In this document: positions 1-11,630 of the stretch, one piece after another
Layout: each line of letters starts with the position of its first letter
How positions within the stretch are numbered: position 1 is the first letter of the stretch
DNA from: Sphaerosporella brunnea
Lineage: Eukaryota > Ascomycota > Pezizomycetes > Pezizales > Pyronemataceae
DNA: 63,726 bases
Reading direction: 5' to 3'
NCBI GenBank assembly: GCA_008704415.1
Contig: VXIS01000281.1
Coordinates: 1 to 63,726 of the forward strand
The notes under the pieces: model-generated
Databases searched by the model: none
Told to the model about the DNA's origin: nothing
What the model saw: only the letters and a program-made list of their open reading frames with translations
Made by a program: the position numbers and the translations under genes

Positions 1-1010
1 AAAAACAACCTAAAACCCCCCATTGTTCCATTGTTTCTCAAGGTTTTCCACGGTGCCTCAGCGCCTCCAGGTTTTCCAAGGTGCCTCAACACCTCAAGGT
101 TTCCCCACCCACACAGCAACATTGCCCAAATACCACTCTTTGTTACCTTGAAGAGGGCGATGTTGGGGTATTTTGTTACCCCAACACCACATCGACGGGG
201 CCTTTCGATACGATGCTGATTTCCGAGCAACACACCCTCCAGCAACCGTCCTCCACCTGCGAAGACCCTCAATACCGCTTTCTTTGCTACTTCAATGGCA
301 CCGCCGCTTTGAGGTAAAGCACTTCCGCCACAAACGCCGTTTCCTGCCCCGGAAGAGGGCGTCGTTGGGGTAATTTGTTACCCCAACACCACATTCTTTG
401 CTACTTTAATGGGTTTTCTGGCACCGCCGCCTTTGAGGTAAAGCACTTTCCGCTACAAACGCCGTTTCCTGCCCCGAAGAGGGCGCCGTTTCCTGCCCCC
501 GAAGAGGGCGCCGTTTCCTGCCCCCGAAGAGGGCGCCGTTTCCTGCCCCCCGAAGAGGGCGCCGTTTCCTGCCCCCGAAGAGGACGCCGTTTCCTGCCCC
601 CCGAAGAGGGCGCCGTTTCCTGCCCCCGAAGAGGACGCCGTTGGGGTACTTTGTTACCCCAACACCACAAATGTTGCTACTTTAAGGTTTTCTGGCACCG
701 CCGCCTTTGGGGTAAAGCGCTTTCCGGTACCGACGCCATTGGGGTAATATTTTACCCATCACCATTTACGCGGCCTTCCGATACGATGCCCTGCTCCGAG
801 TAACGCACTCTCCAGCTACCATTTTCCGCCCCAAAAAGGACGTTGGGGTAATTTGTTACCCCAACACCACAATTCTTTGCTACTTTAATGGGTTTTCCGG
901 CACCGACGCCGTTGGGGCAAAATATTACCCAAACACCAACACTCTTGGAGTCGTTTCGCTGCTGCTGCGGGAGCACCCGTTACCCTTTCTATGAGTAAGT
1001 TGCCCTGTTT
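1..1010 (+). repeat. Dispersed palindromic repeat block (TTACCCCAACACCAC family)
   Basis: The block holds several copies of a unit with the palindromic core GGGGTAAT...TTACCCC followed by a CACCAC / TTTGCTACTTTAATGG / GGCACCGCCGC string. The same unit recurs near 47700-47890 and 49780-50700, and at the right end of the window (63205-63726). Bases 1-130 match 63210-63340 in the same orientation. No convincing coding frame was seen. It may be a subtelomere-like or MITE-like family. Confidence 0.7.
461..636. repeat. Minisatellite, 24-26 bp x 7
   Basis: Seven head-to-tail units start with GCCGTTTCCTG and end with GAAGAGGRC. They differ almost only in the length of the central C run (4-6 C), which is typical of replication slippage. 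The array lies inside the dispersed palindromic repeat and does not interrupt a gene. Confidence 0.9.
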
Positions 1011-1276
1011 GTTTACGGCAAACTACATTTGTGTCCTTGAACTGAGATATGTAAGTGCAGATACGCAGGAAGCATTGGGCCTCCAAGTTGTTCCTCGGCA
1101 TTAGAGAGCATCCGGCACAAAGTATCTTGGTAAGTACTTGTTCTTTCTAACATTGCTGCTACTTGCAGTTGCTAATGGATGATGGAAGGAACTATATCAC
1201 CGTCCTCGGACGATCAGAGGGCCTCCCCAGGAGTATGTCGAGTTTATTCGGGCATTGATGAGGTCTTGAGAGTTTG
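1011..1276. other. Unannotated spacer
   Basis: I see no gene, RNA or recognisable element between the palindromic repeat block and the pyrimidine tract. Confidence 0.4.
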
Positions 1277-1660
1277 CGATTTTGTTTTCTTTTGTTTTCT
1301 TTTCTTTGTTTTCTTTCGTTTTCTTTTCTTTTCTTTTCTTTTATTTTCTTTTCATTTCTTTTGTTTTGTTTTGTTTTGTTTTCTTTTCTTTTCATTTCTT
1401 TTTCATTTCATTTCTTTTTCATTTCTTTTCTTTTCTTTTCTGTTTTATTTCTTTTCTTTTCTTTTCTGTTTTATTTCTTTTCTTTTCTTTTCTGTTTTAT
1501 TTCTTTTCTTTTCTTTTCTGTTTTATTTCTTTTCTTTTCTTTTCTTTTCTTTTCTTTTTCTTTTCTTTTCTTTTCTTTTCTTTTTCATTTCTTTTCTTTT
1601 CTTTGCATTTGTTTTCATTTGTTTTCATTTTTCATTTTTCTGTTTTTCTTTTGCCTCGGT
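1277..1660. repeat. (TTTTC)n polypyrimidine tract
   Basis: About 380 bp consist almost wholly of TTTTC/TTTC units with occasional A or G. The long F/S/L-rich reading frames across it are translation artefacts of the pentanucleotide repeat. Confidence 0.95.
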
Positions 1661-2893
1661 CTGTCTATCACTATTAGTTTCGTGATTTCATTATCGAGTC
1701 TTGAGGCGTTCCGTTCTGTTCCGCACATTATCCTCTACTCGCGTGTACCCAATCGTACTGCAATGCAATGTCGCAACCTTCTTCGAGATCATCGTGGTTC
1801 TCTCCGATGGGAGCAAGCACAAGGTCCGTTGAGGGTATTAATGGACTTGGATTCACATAAAAATTTACGAGCATATCCCCAATTTTGAGCCTATTATATT
1901 CTGTGTTGTGTCTTCGCTGGCAATTGGCGGGCAGAATGGGCCCCACTGGTCAAAGGGAACATTGGTTGGCCGTATATAGAACACACACAGTAAATGTGCG
2001 CGCTGAGCACAGCTAACGGATGGCCCGCAAACGAATGACCTTCAATGGTAGTAGACACGGGCAGACCCAGCTCCCGATCTTGCAAGCATGGCGGTATCTA
2101 CTCTACGATGGCTCCAGGCAAAAAAAAAAAAAAAAACCACTTGGCTCCGAGTTCTCCGACAACTACTTAAGCAGGCACGCCATCTTCCTTCTCATCTCCC
2201 GCGGCTTCTCCATCCGGATAGAATATTGTGATAGCTGCCTGTGTATATATATACCAGTTCTGACGTGGTGGTGGTGGTGGTGGTGGTGGTGGTGGTGGGT
2301 AAAGCGGTATCTATCCTTCGAATCCCTTCCCTGCGATTGAGACCTTCAGGGCCGCCGAGACGTTGGGTCGGGTTGTTTCCGCGCTGGGGAGAAGGGAGGT
2401 GTCGTCGTGGAGGTGGTGGTGGTGGTGGTGGTGGGAGCATTGGGGGGGGGGCGGGCGGGTTCTACACGATATGAGGCTCAGACGGATATGATTTTGGAGA
2501 ATTGCAGGCTACTTAGCTCGATAACGTCGGTTTTACAGGTTGTTGCAAAGAGCCCCCGGTTCCTTGTAGCGAGCGTGTTGTTTGGGGGCCGCCGGGGAGG
2601 AGGAGGAGCGTTGGAGTTGAAGCAAAAAAAAAAAAAAAAAAAAAAAAACCTTTGTTTTTTTGGTCCGGCGGGATAGCTCCAGCTCCAAGTATATAGTCCA
2701 CGTAACGGAGAGGCCGGCGGCTTCGATGCGAAGGTCATGGGAAGACATCTTTTTCGCAGAATGCTAACAAAGGCCCTTGCACCCCCCCCCCCCCCCGACA
2801 GCATCACTGTCGATCACTCTCTTTACATCTAGCCTCGCTGTTCACTAACCGCCTCTTCGTCCATAGACTCGTCACCACCTCTTCTCATTGAGT
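1661..2893. other. Intergenic region with simple repeats
   Basis: No gene is supported. It contains a poly(A) run near 2120-2136, (GGT)n near 2265-2297 and 2411-2432, G runs near 2443, a long poly(A) near 2624-2648 and a C run near 2780. This is the 3' side of the minus-strand msrB gene. Confidence 0.6.
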
Positions 2894-3488
2894 TTAGGCG
2901 TCTTTGTCCCTGAACTTCAGACTGATGCTGTTGACGCAATGACGCTCATCCGTCGGCGTGGGGTATCCTTCGCCCTGGAATACATGCCTATGGCGTTCAT
3001 CAGATTCCTGTGAACAGGAAGCAATTTGGAAGGATTCCGGCTCACCCAAGATGTCCGCCACAGTTGGAGCACACAATCTCAATCCTAGTCATTCCAAAGC
3101 TCTTGTCCTCGTGCCGCTTGATAGCTCCGGGAAGGCCCTCAAAGAAAGCGGGCCATCCGCACCCAGATGAGAACTTCGTGGTACTCTTGTAGAGGGGAGC
3201 ATCACAGCCAGCGCAATGGTAAACTCCCGCAACGTCGTGCTTATCGTACTCGCCAGTGCCGGGAGGCTCGGTTCCCTTCTCGCGCAAAATTCTGAATTGC
3301 TCAGGCGACAGAACGGCGTGCCACTCGGCCTCGGATTTATTGATAGGATAGTCAGCCATGTTGGAAGTGCTCGAGTAGCTGCTGCCCATGAGTAGGAGTG
3401 AGAGGGGGGTGGTGGTTTTAATAGCTGGTCGCAGCGGCGATGCAGATGGTAGACGAGTGCGCAGCACACGAGCGATTGCGGGGCGCAT
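2894..3488 (-). CDS. msrB: Peptide methionine-R-sulfoxide reductase (MsrB), 2 exons
   Basis: The enzyme reduces methionine-R-sulfoxide in proteins back to methionine, repairing oxidative damage. Exons are 3488-3046 and 2987-2894; the 58-nt intron (3045-2988) has GTGAGC at the donor and TAG at the acceptor, and removing it restores the frame (178 aa). From the chosen start the zinc-binding pairs CAGC (C92, C95) and CSNC (C140, C143) are present, as are the SGCGWP motif (C110) and the catalytic cysteine C165 in RHCVNS. About 45 residues rich in Arg, Ser and Pro precede the domain and could be a mitochondrial transit peptide. Internal ATGs at 3389 and 3359 would give a cytosolic form without it, so the start is uncertain. 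It is transcribed away from DBF4. The family is certain; localisation is inferred. Confidence 0.93.
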
Positions 3489-4445
3489 AAGAAATGCGGC
3501 TTCGAAATGGGGGTTGTAGTTAGAGAACGTTGGGGGGGGGGTGAGCTGGTGAATATAGATAGGTAGGTAGTTATTTGTCAAACGTGGGGGTGGGGGGGGT
3601 AGTTAGGATGATGCTTCGTCATCGGGGGGATTTGGAATTTGGAAGTCGGAAGCTGACGAGTCAGCATCGCACAGCTTCCGATCCGAACCGCCACAGCAAT
3701 TTCATTTCTTTGACAGTTGTGAATGCGGTCATGTACTTCCATTCTCACTCAGCTCCTCAAGTCCACGTGGGGCAAGTAGTCGAGTAGAGTACGTACGGGG
3801 TATCACTCATGCATACGGTACGTGCCTATGAGGAGTTACGCAACACGATGCCGATGGCGATGTGCGAAGGGGCTGTGCTGTTTCACCTCTGAGGCGCGAC
3901 TCGCGTGAGCACGTGATGCGTATTGGTTGGGATGAGAGTTTTGGAGTTTCGCATGTAACTTTCGACTCTCAAACGCATGACAGCGCGGGGGGGGGGGGCG
4001 TGCTTGACCGGTGGGTCTCGCATTCTCGTTCGTGATGAAGCAGTTCATGTTTGTTTCCAACTGCTCGAGGTACTTTAGTCGATGAGCGGGGATGGGGCTC
4101 GCGGAGGGAGTTCGAAAACAAACCAAACCAAACCAAACCAAACCAAACCAAACCAAACCAAAACAGTCAGTCGTTCGGCTGCCAGCCACTTGCCTTTCCA
4201 GGACCGCACCGCATACTCTAGTCTCTTCCTCCTCCCTCTCCTCCTCCTCCTCTCCTCCTCCTTCGATTGCCGAAGCGGAACTGACCGTCTGCTTCCTCTC
4301 TCCAAAAAAAAATAAAAAATAAAAAATAAATAAAAAAATTGCTCTTTTCTCCACACCCAAGTAAATCTTGAACCCTTTTTTGCTAGACCACTGCCTAGTG
4401 CAGGCTTCTCTTTTTGAACCCTCTCGCCTCTAACTCTAAAAAACC

Positions 4446-4476
<31 letters not shown>

Positions 4477-4637
4477 TCCATCCTCGTGTCAGCAACCAAC
4501 AAGTCCACACCCCCCCCCCCATCGTGTGTGGCGGCACTGTGGCCTCCTCAAGCATGCTCTTCGTGTGAACAACACCACACCAGAGCGTCATTGTCGGCGA
4601 GAATCAGAGTCTTCGGCTCGGTCCACGATCACCCACG
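3489..4637. other. Divergent intergenic/promoter region msrB - DBF4
   Basis: The shared 5' region of two divergent genes. It contains an (AAACC)n stretch near 4116-4161, CT-rich tracts near 4225-4265, A-rich AAAAAT repeats near 4303-4340 and a (CAA)n run near 4447-4473. CT-rich stretches are common upstream of fungal starts. I cannot name a specific transcription factor site. Confidence 0.5.
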
Positions 4638-6817
4638 ATGGCTCAAGTGTCGGTTCAACCACCCGCGGTGTCGACTCGGAGGGCGCCTCTCTCTAATCTA
4701 CCGAACGCGATCAACAACGCCCCATACACAAGAATGTCCACCTCCACGGCCATCAAGCGATCTCGTTCCCACCAGCGAGACGCGCCTTCATACGGCCAGC
4801 CTCCCCCCAAAAAACAGGCGATTGACGTCCCCGCCACCCTTCGTACTCCCGTTCGTCGTTCGAGAGCCGATGCAGGCAATCCTGGAAAGATCGCCGCTCC
4901 CTCAAAAAAGCCTCTCCCTCGTCCGCGTAATACTGCTACCACCGCTGGAACCCCCCCGGCATTTGCAGATTTCGGCCAGCAACAAGTTCGTAAGGCGGCG
5001 TTGGCGGCATCCATCACCGTGCGAACCACCACCACCACAAATAACCACACGGTCGTCAACGAGCAGCAAACCGAGGATGTCAAGGCATGGCAGAAACATT
5101 ATAGGAAGGCATTTCCCGCATATGTTTTCTTCTTTGAAGCCATTCCAATGGAAGTAATGATGAAGGCATCGGACCAGATTCAGGACTTGGGAGCGGTAAG
5201 GATCCGGCAACACATTTGAGGTTTCTTTTTTTGCACACGACCTGGCTGACCGTGAATAGACTTGCGAGAAATATTTTTCTTCCAAAGTCACCCATGTTAT
5301 CACCACTCGCGTCCAATGGGCACCGCACGAAACCGCCCAGCCGTCTACAACCGCTAGATCAACCTCACGCACCACTGCCAACCCAGCCCTCGTTGACCAG
5401 CGAGTGGATGCACGCAAAGGTGGACGCTTTGACGTCTTGCTCAAAGCTCGCGAGTATGGCATGAAGATTTGGGCTGTTGAAAAATTGGATCGCGTCCTCA
5501 ATGTTCTTTTTGAATTTGACATCAGCCGGCCTTGCCTGACGACTGCACAGCGTAACCAGATCACCAATACCCACATCAACGCACAGCACAACGATCTGTC
5601 TCATATTCTCAAACAGGAGCGTCTTCATGGACCGGCTGATCGTGATCCTAGTGTGGCCTCAAAGGAACTTCAATTTTGGAAGGGCCCTTACATTTACATC
5701 TACGATATGATTGGAGCCACCCGTCCGATAATTGTGAGAGAATACCCGAAGGTACAACATCGTGAGGAGGGGACATGGCCTCAGTTTCGCAGTGTCAGTG
5801 GAGGGAAGTGTCCTTTTATCGAGGAACACGTCCACCAGCGACGAGAAAAGGATCGGATGGACAAGTTGGAACCAGCGAAGGTTGCCGAAAAAGAACGACC
5901 GAAGGAGGTGCCAGAGGCCAAAGTTCAGTCGAAGGCGTTTGTTGCTCCCGCTGCCAAGATGATTGAGCAGAAGCCGAGGCAAGTGCAGTCTGTCAAGGAG
6001 GCCACTATGACCAAGGAACGATCGCCAGTCAAACCCAAGGCTTATGTAGGCAGGAGTAAGCGTACCCTCGCTGAAATCAGTAGAAGCATCAATAGCCGAA
6101 CCACTACCGCGACTGGTCGCCCTGTAGCAGAGGCTACTGCTCAGGACGTTTCTGCAAGACGTACCATGCGTCCAGAGAACACTATTGCATTCACCGCGAC
6201 AAATGAGGGCAACTCCCAGACCACTCGCCGTTCGAATGTCGAGCCTGCCGCGTCTGGCGTTCAGCCGTCCAACATCACTTCTGCCATTCGATCGCAGATG
6301 GTTTCGTCATACCTCGACCAGCCCGGTCACCGTGCCGGAACCAGCAAGGAAATGCACGCCTTGCATCGAAAGGTTGCTAGCAACGTGATGACGAGCAATC
6401 CAACCGTTTCGAGACCGGCCAGCATGGCCCGCCGATCCACGGATCTTCTCGCTCGTGCCGCTGAGAACGAAGCCAGGACTGTTCGTGGTCGGACTACTGA
6501 CGGACGAGGAAAGTTGGCGAAGGTTGAGGAAAGTGTTCAGTCATCGACTCAGCGTAGTAGTCAGGAGCAGGTGGTTCAGCGGAGGCCGAAGCCGGATCCA
6601 AAGCCTGGTTACTGCGAGAACTGTCGGGAGAAATTTGATGATTTTGCAGAGGTGATTTCCTTCATTTTATACGAGCTTCCAATGCTGAACATGACTGCAG
6701 CACACCCAATCGCGTCAGCACCGCAAGTTTGCGGTCAACAGCAAAAATTGGGCCGAGCTCGACAAACTCCTCTTAGACCTTCGCAGACCGCTCAGGTCCG
6801 GCAGGTACCGCTTTTGA
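4638..6817 (+). CDS. DBF4: Dbf4-type regulatory subunit of the Cdc7 (DDK) kinase, 3 exons
   Basis: Dbf4 binds and activates the Cdc7 kinase, which phosphorylates the MCM helicase to fire replication origins. Exons 4638-5195, 5260-6651 and 6701-6817 (introns 64 and 49 nt, both GT...AG, phase 0) give 688 aa. Exon 2 opens with the N-motif/BRCT-like string CEKYFSSKVTHVITTR (from residue 188). Motif M, FWKGPYIYIYDMIGATRP, starts near residue 325 and is the Cdc7-binding signature. The C-terminal DBF zinc finger has C638, C641, H651 and H657, with H651 the first residue of exon 3. The N-terminus is basic and Pro-rich with KR clusters suggesting nuclear import. The middle (about residues 370-620) is low-complexity K/R/S/T. 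The third exon is only 38 codons and is needed to complete the finger. Confidence 0.95.
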
Positions 6818-7495
6818 TCGAAAAATGGATACCCATTGCGCTCCGTGACGATTCTGTTCCTCTAATTCTCTGCCATTCGTATGGTGCCGTATGGTGCTGT
6901 ATGGCACCATGTGGCACCAAGTTTTCCTTTGTACGTTACACGCATTATTCCCGGGGTTCTCGTGCACAGCAGTTGGTATTTGTTTACTAGCTACAGTTTT
7001 TGCTTTTGGGTTCCAGCTTGGCGGGTGGGTCAAGTGGTGGAAGGCATCCGGTTTTCTTGTACGATACGCCTGTTGCTATAGTGAAGCTTGTATCCTGCCC
7101 CTTTTTTGCAAACTTTTTTTTCCCTTTTTGAGCTGTTTCTTGCTTGCAATGATCCGCACCCAGATATAGTGTAGCCCTTTTCGGAGGCTGCATTGTTTCT
7201 GGGGAGGATCAAGTGATATCCGTGGCCAAAAGCTTCAAGCCAGTATGTTGATTATGCGATTCATTTCTTGGGGAATTAGGGATGGATAAGGAGGGCCTTT
7301 TTCATGTATATACGGCGCAGGTGGTATTGGACAGGCGGATAGGTAGGTTGATCAGGTTGTCACAAACCCAAAGGAGCAAGAGTTTTTCATTAGTGCAGTC
7401 AATCAGTCACATGGAGCGTTTTGCTGAGAGCCTGAGCTTCCCGCCACGTTGAGTGCGTGCGTGATAGAACTTTAACCGTAATTTTCGAAGCATGC
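6818..7495. other. Intergenic region downstream of DBF4
   Basis: No gene is supported. Near 6878-6916 there are short repeats of the type GTATGGTGCC and its complement. The rest is AT-rich sequence without a convincing frame. Confidence 0.5.
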
Positions 7496-7786
7496 TTAGA
7501 GCTGCGTATGGACCGCCGCTGCCTCGCTGGCCGAGTTGACATCCTCGTGGAGTTGAAGACCATCCTTGACAATCGACATCATGTCCATCAAGGTCGGAAT
7601 GACTGGGCGTCCGCGGTGGTCTACCTCGTCAAGAATCTGGAATAGTCTCTGCAAGAACAGACCTAAAGTTCCTTCTGTCCCTATGTAGTCACGCATGCCC
7701 GGCAAAAGCTTCACTCCATTCACAATATAATAAGTATTGCAAATTCTCGTAGACTTCCAAGCAGGCTGGATCACGTCGAAGAGACC
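7496..7786 (-). pseudogene. Hypothetical exon, family not recognised
   Basis: An open stretch of about 97 codons reads from an AG acceptor-like site at 7787-7788 to a stop at 7496. The visible peptide contains a V-I-Q-P-A-W-K segment and an acidic, leucine-rich C-terminal half (LFLQRLFQILDEVD). I do not recognise the family. No upstream exon or start could be assembled, so it may be a fragment or a chance frame. Confidence 0.25.
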
Positions 7787-7889
7787 TGAATTAACGAGTC
7801 AGAAAAAGAACGTTCTTTCTCCAAGAGAGACAGACGAGAGCTAGACGCTCGAAGGACTGCCAGCGCCTACGGTGTACCTCCTCCGCGGG

Positions 7890-8788
7890 TTGGCACAATG
7901 GGCCACCACGGTTTGACTGGGTTTGGTGGAGGGCAGATCCTCAGCTGCCCAGGGAGCCGAGACCGCAACAAGCTCTCGCTTACAATGCATTACGGGGACG
8001 ACTACCGGTTCGGTTGTTGTTGGTGGCCTTCAAGATATCCCTTCTCACAGAGGATGTGGTGTGGCGTTTTCCGCTGGCGTTTACCGGTGGCTCAACCCTG
8101 CCGTGGAAGTTTGGAGCGGAGCGACTGCCCAGCTCTACCATTTTGGGGCGGAGCCGCGGAGGAGCTTTAGCGACGATACTGCGGAGCGACTACGCTGCTG
8201 TACACACTGCTAGATTTGTAGATAGTTGCGGAATGGAATCCATTATCAAGTGGCCAGAGATAATGACAAAAATTTCGAGTGGACGGAAATCATGCATGGT
8301 AGTTAGAGTGCAAACAGGGGAGCGACTTGCAAAGTCCGCTTCCTATGGCAGGCACGAGGTTATTATGCAGCCATTGGCAACAAGGCTGTTGCGGATTGAG
8401 TCCCTGGGGACGACAGTGGTTGGCCTGAGGGGGGAGAACGGCTGAAGGGGAGGCGACATCGATGAAGAAGCGGAGAGTGAGGATGGAGATGGGGAAGGTG
8501 ATGACGAGGGAGGATACCAGCACGTGGGAAGGGCGGGGACTACGGAGGGAGGGTTCTAAGTGTCGAGAGAAGACGCCTCACAAATGAGCTCACGAAAGGA
8601 TATGAGGTGGTGGTCGATCGACGCCTGGTAATGGGCGATCCAGCGGGCGGATCAACGGACGATCCAACGTCCAGACGAACGGGCGATGACATCGACGGGT
8701 CTCCCCCTTTGTGGTGCCAGTATCGGGAGCCGTGAGAGCGAATGAAAGGGTATCCACATGAGCCCAGGCGATCCAATGGGCGATCCAG
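7890..8788. other. Region without a supported gene
   Basis: Several short frames exist on both strands, none with family motifs. Near 8630-8790 the motif GGGCGATCCA is repeated several times. It adjoins the copia remnant and may be eroded element sequence. Confidence 0.35.
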
Positions 8789-8789
8789 T

Positions 8790-10487
8790 TAAAGAAGATC
8801 GAGGAGTCTCCCCCTATTGGGTCCAGTAGCCATGGAGGCGAACGAGTGAACTCCAATGCGTGAGGCAGTATGGTGCCGGACGTCTGTAAGCAACACTAAC
8901 TGAAGCCCGGGTAAATCGTGTTTCACAGTGTGAAACAAGGTTTGTATCCCTGGTAGCGTTGACGCTGAATGACTCGCGGAGCATAATATGTCAAGAGGCA
9001 CATCTTGTTGCGCAGCCATGCTGTGGCAATCATCCTTGTCGTACAGTTTAGCGCCATGGCCGTTGATCAACTCAATCCGAATCCCACGATCCATGATGGT
9101 TCCTTGTGAGATGAGGTTCGCCGAGGCAGATTCAGGACGTCTGGTACCGCATAAACTCGCAAGCAAGAGACTGGGCTAAGTCACTGCGCCATGTAGGCTT
9201 AGTGACTTTGCCACATGGCGCAGTGACTTAGCCAGTGACGTAGCCCAGTCTCTCGCTTGCGATATGCGGGCCCACACAACGCGCCTTCCTTTACCCCAAC
9301 ACATCGGTAAACGGATAGTTCCTATGCCTTTCGCGGACTGCTGAGAACCATCGAAACCGCGAACCTTGCGGTCTCCCTCTTTGAGTTCAACAAATGTCTT
9401 CGAGTCAAAAAGGTCTCGGCGGTTGCAAGCATGAGCGTCGCATACACCTTCAAGATAGAAGTTGCCCATCGTCACAGCCGAATCTTCGACAGCCATCCAG
9501 AGGGAACCAATGGTAGAGGTAGACGTAAGGTTTGCCGTAGCGGTACTGCTCTTCTTATCCGTATCCTCCTTATCCTCCGTCTCCTCAGACTTGTCCTTCT
9601 TCCAATCCGGATTCCCGTGCTTGGCCCAACACTTCTCCTCGAGGTGTCCCTCCTTTTCGCAGCACACGCGCTTCTCCTTCTTGTCCTTCTTGTCCTTCTT
9701 GTCCTTCTTGGCGTCGGGTTTGCCAGTATCCTTCTTCTTGGTTCCGGTCGCAAAACCGCCGCTCTTGGTATAAAGGGCAACATCGGACGGGATACCCTTC
9801 GAGTTCTTGATCGAATCCTCGCGATAGCAGAGCTTCTTGATAACCTCCTCGGGATCCTTACCCAAAACCTTTATCTGGGCCGTGATTAAACGTATCTCCA
9901 AGTCCCAGTCTTCAGACTGAGGTACGCCGTTCAAAAGGGAAGAACATATGGTCGCGCTCAGAGATCTTGTCGGATGGATCTTCGGCACCGGCCTGGTACT
10001 CATCGATAAGCTCCTGGATGTGCAGCGAATAGATCTTGACACTGCCGTAGTCCTTCAGCTTAACTTAGTACAAATCGCGCCGGATCCATATCTGGGATTT
10101 CTGCAGCTCGCCGATATAATCCTTCTTGATGGCCTTCCACAGTTCTGCCGGGTTCCTCATATCCATATACTAAAGCTCTAGGCTCCACTCGAGAGAGATA
10201 AAGATCATCCGCACAGCCTCATGATATCTCCACATGTAGTCGATATACTTCTTGCTGGGTTCGTCCGCAGAGAGGCCGGCAATGATCACCTTTCCGTCCT
10301 TGTCCCGCACCTCCTGGATCTCATCTTGTGGCCTCGCAGGGGGGGTTCTTGGTTCCGCAAACTATCGTCCAAGCACGCTCACGCACAAGGAGCAATCCAT
10401 CTCCCAGGCTCACACCTTGTAGTTCTTTCCACCGAACTTCTTGATCCTCGATAGGCCGAAAACTGAACTGGAGCCTTTCTGCTCCAT
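8790..10487 (-). pseudogene. Ty1/copia Gag (and start of Pol) remnant
   Basis: Reading down the minus strand from an ATG at 10487, the start MEQKGSSSVFGLSRIKKFGG, a Gag-type helix region and a zinc-knuckle-like CCEKEGHLEEKC (about 9668-9630) are seen. They are followed by a protease-region-like DSKTFVELKEGDRKV segment and then ANLISQGTIMDRGIRIELI. In copia elements these form one polyprotein. Here the frame is broken by in-frame stops (for example TGA where Trp is expected soon after the start, and TAG/TAA near 10165 and 10065), by frameshifts and by a palindromic insertion at about 9165-9270. Integrase, reverse transcriptase and LTRs were not found, so this is a dead fragment. Confidence 0.8.
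9165..9270. mobile_element. Short palindromic insertion inside the copia remnant
   Basis: Sequence around CGCAAGCAAGAGACTGGGC at the left is mirrored by GCCCAGTCTCTCGCTTGCG at the right, and an inner pair CACTGCGCCATGT / ACATGGCGCAGTG also matches. The insertion splits the copia frame between the protease-like part and the following NLISQG segment. The internal motif AGTGACTTNGCCAGTG recurs in the 71-bp palindromes at 51261-51331 and 62641-62711. Confidence 0.6.
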
Positions 10488-10489
10488 CT

Positions 10490-11237
10490 TGTGAAAACTT
10501 GACGTATGTTTGATATGAAAACCGCCAGTAAAAAGGGAACTCGCTCGAAAGAAGGTCGAAGAGTTCGCTCGCTCGAAAGAAGATCGATGTGAAAGAGGTA
10601 GTCTTCAGAGGTAAATGTCGGAGGTCGGCCGTTCGAAAGCTGTAGATCCCACTCCATTCAAACACAACGAGACACTAGGAAAAGCGGAGTAGTAACGATC
10701 CGAGAAACAGACAACTATCCCGAGTCATTCCGGTGTGACAGTAGCGGCACTGGAAGCAGAGACAGCTGTGGGCAGCTGGCGTCGCCATTTTTGGTGCGAA
10801 CAAAGTGTGTATAACCAGCTCCAGCTGAAACGGATCCCGCTGCGGACAGAATGGTCATGTTGGATGATGAGCCGCTGAAGGATGAAGATGTGTTTGGAAG
10901 AGTTGAGTGAAGAGGTTGTTGGAGGGTGCAGGGAGAGGGAGAAGGAGAGAGGAGCGATGGCGGGGGACGAGGCGGCAGGAGAAGATGGAATAGCTTCAGA
11001 ACCCGCAGCCGCAACAAAAGTCTTTGTCATCATAAACAAATCTTCACAAATACAACAAATCTTTGTTTTCCCGAGTCTTCTCAGAGCAATAATATTGCTG
11101 CTAGCTAATACCGAGTGATACATAGTGAGCCATTCACTCGATCCCTCGCAGCCACCACCCCCAAACCCAAAGAGAACCGCAGGCCCCGGCAGTAGGATCT
11201 TGAGTCCTAGGGGGGTAGCACAGTCTCTCTTTTCTAT
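10490..11237. other. Region upstream of the copia remnant
   Basis: The first part (10490-10670) may be the 5' untranslated leader of the copia element. No gene is supported in the rest; CT/GA-rich tracts dominate 10890-10960. Confidence 0.35.
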
Positions 11238-11305
11238 ATATGCCATGGCCGCAAGCGGCCGGATGCAATATGATTAAAACAAAAACCCCCAAACCCAAAA
11301 CTATC
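11238..11305 (+). mobile_element. LINE 3' end (tail copy 1)
   Basis: The string GCCATGGCCGCAAGCGGCC plus TGCAATATGATTAAAAC followed by an A/C-rich tail is shared with 14058-14110 and 33992-34048. The third copy lies directly downstream of a LINE RNase H/zinc-knuckle frame, so this is a severely 5'-truncated LINE end. Confidence 0.75.
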
Positions 11306-11630
11306 ACCACGCTCACTCGCCGACGTCTAATTCTTTTTCTTCTACATCAATTCCCTCGAGCTGGCCAAGTGTCGACGCGCTCGCTCCAAGGCTCATGCGA
11401 AGAGGAAATCAAGCTCGAGAGCACAGAAATCGGAAGGCTCCAAACGTAAGTTTATCTAGGTGTTAGCCAACAATTCAATTACTCTACTTTAAAATCCTAA
11501 TCCTATCCAACCTTCGAATACCCCCCTCAAAAACGCTACGTTTAACCCTAACCTTCAAACTCCCTGCTCTTAAAAGGCCACCTCTGACACAGATGCCCCC
11601 CCCCCCTCTCGCGTCGCAAGCACGCCTGAC

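Noticed and set aside
461..636. CRISPR-like regular array
   Set aside because: There are no unique spacers; the units are contiguous and the organism is a fungus, so it is a minisatellite.
1179..1888. Long F/S/L-rich plus-strand frames
   Set aside because: Translations of a (TTTTC)n tract, not a protein.
4082..4322. Small plus-strand frames over the AAACC repeat upstream of DBF4
   Set aside because: Low-complexity translation of (AAACC)n and CT tracts, no motifs.
10725..11246. 173-codon minus-strand frame
   Set aside because: Ser/Pro/Leu-rich translation of CT-rich sequence that runs into a LINE tail; no domain.
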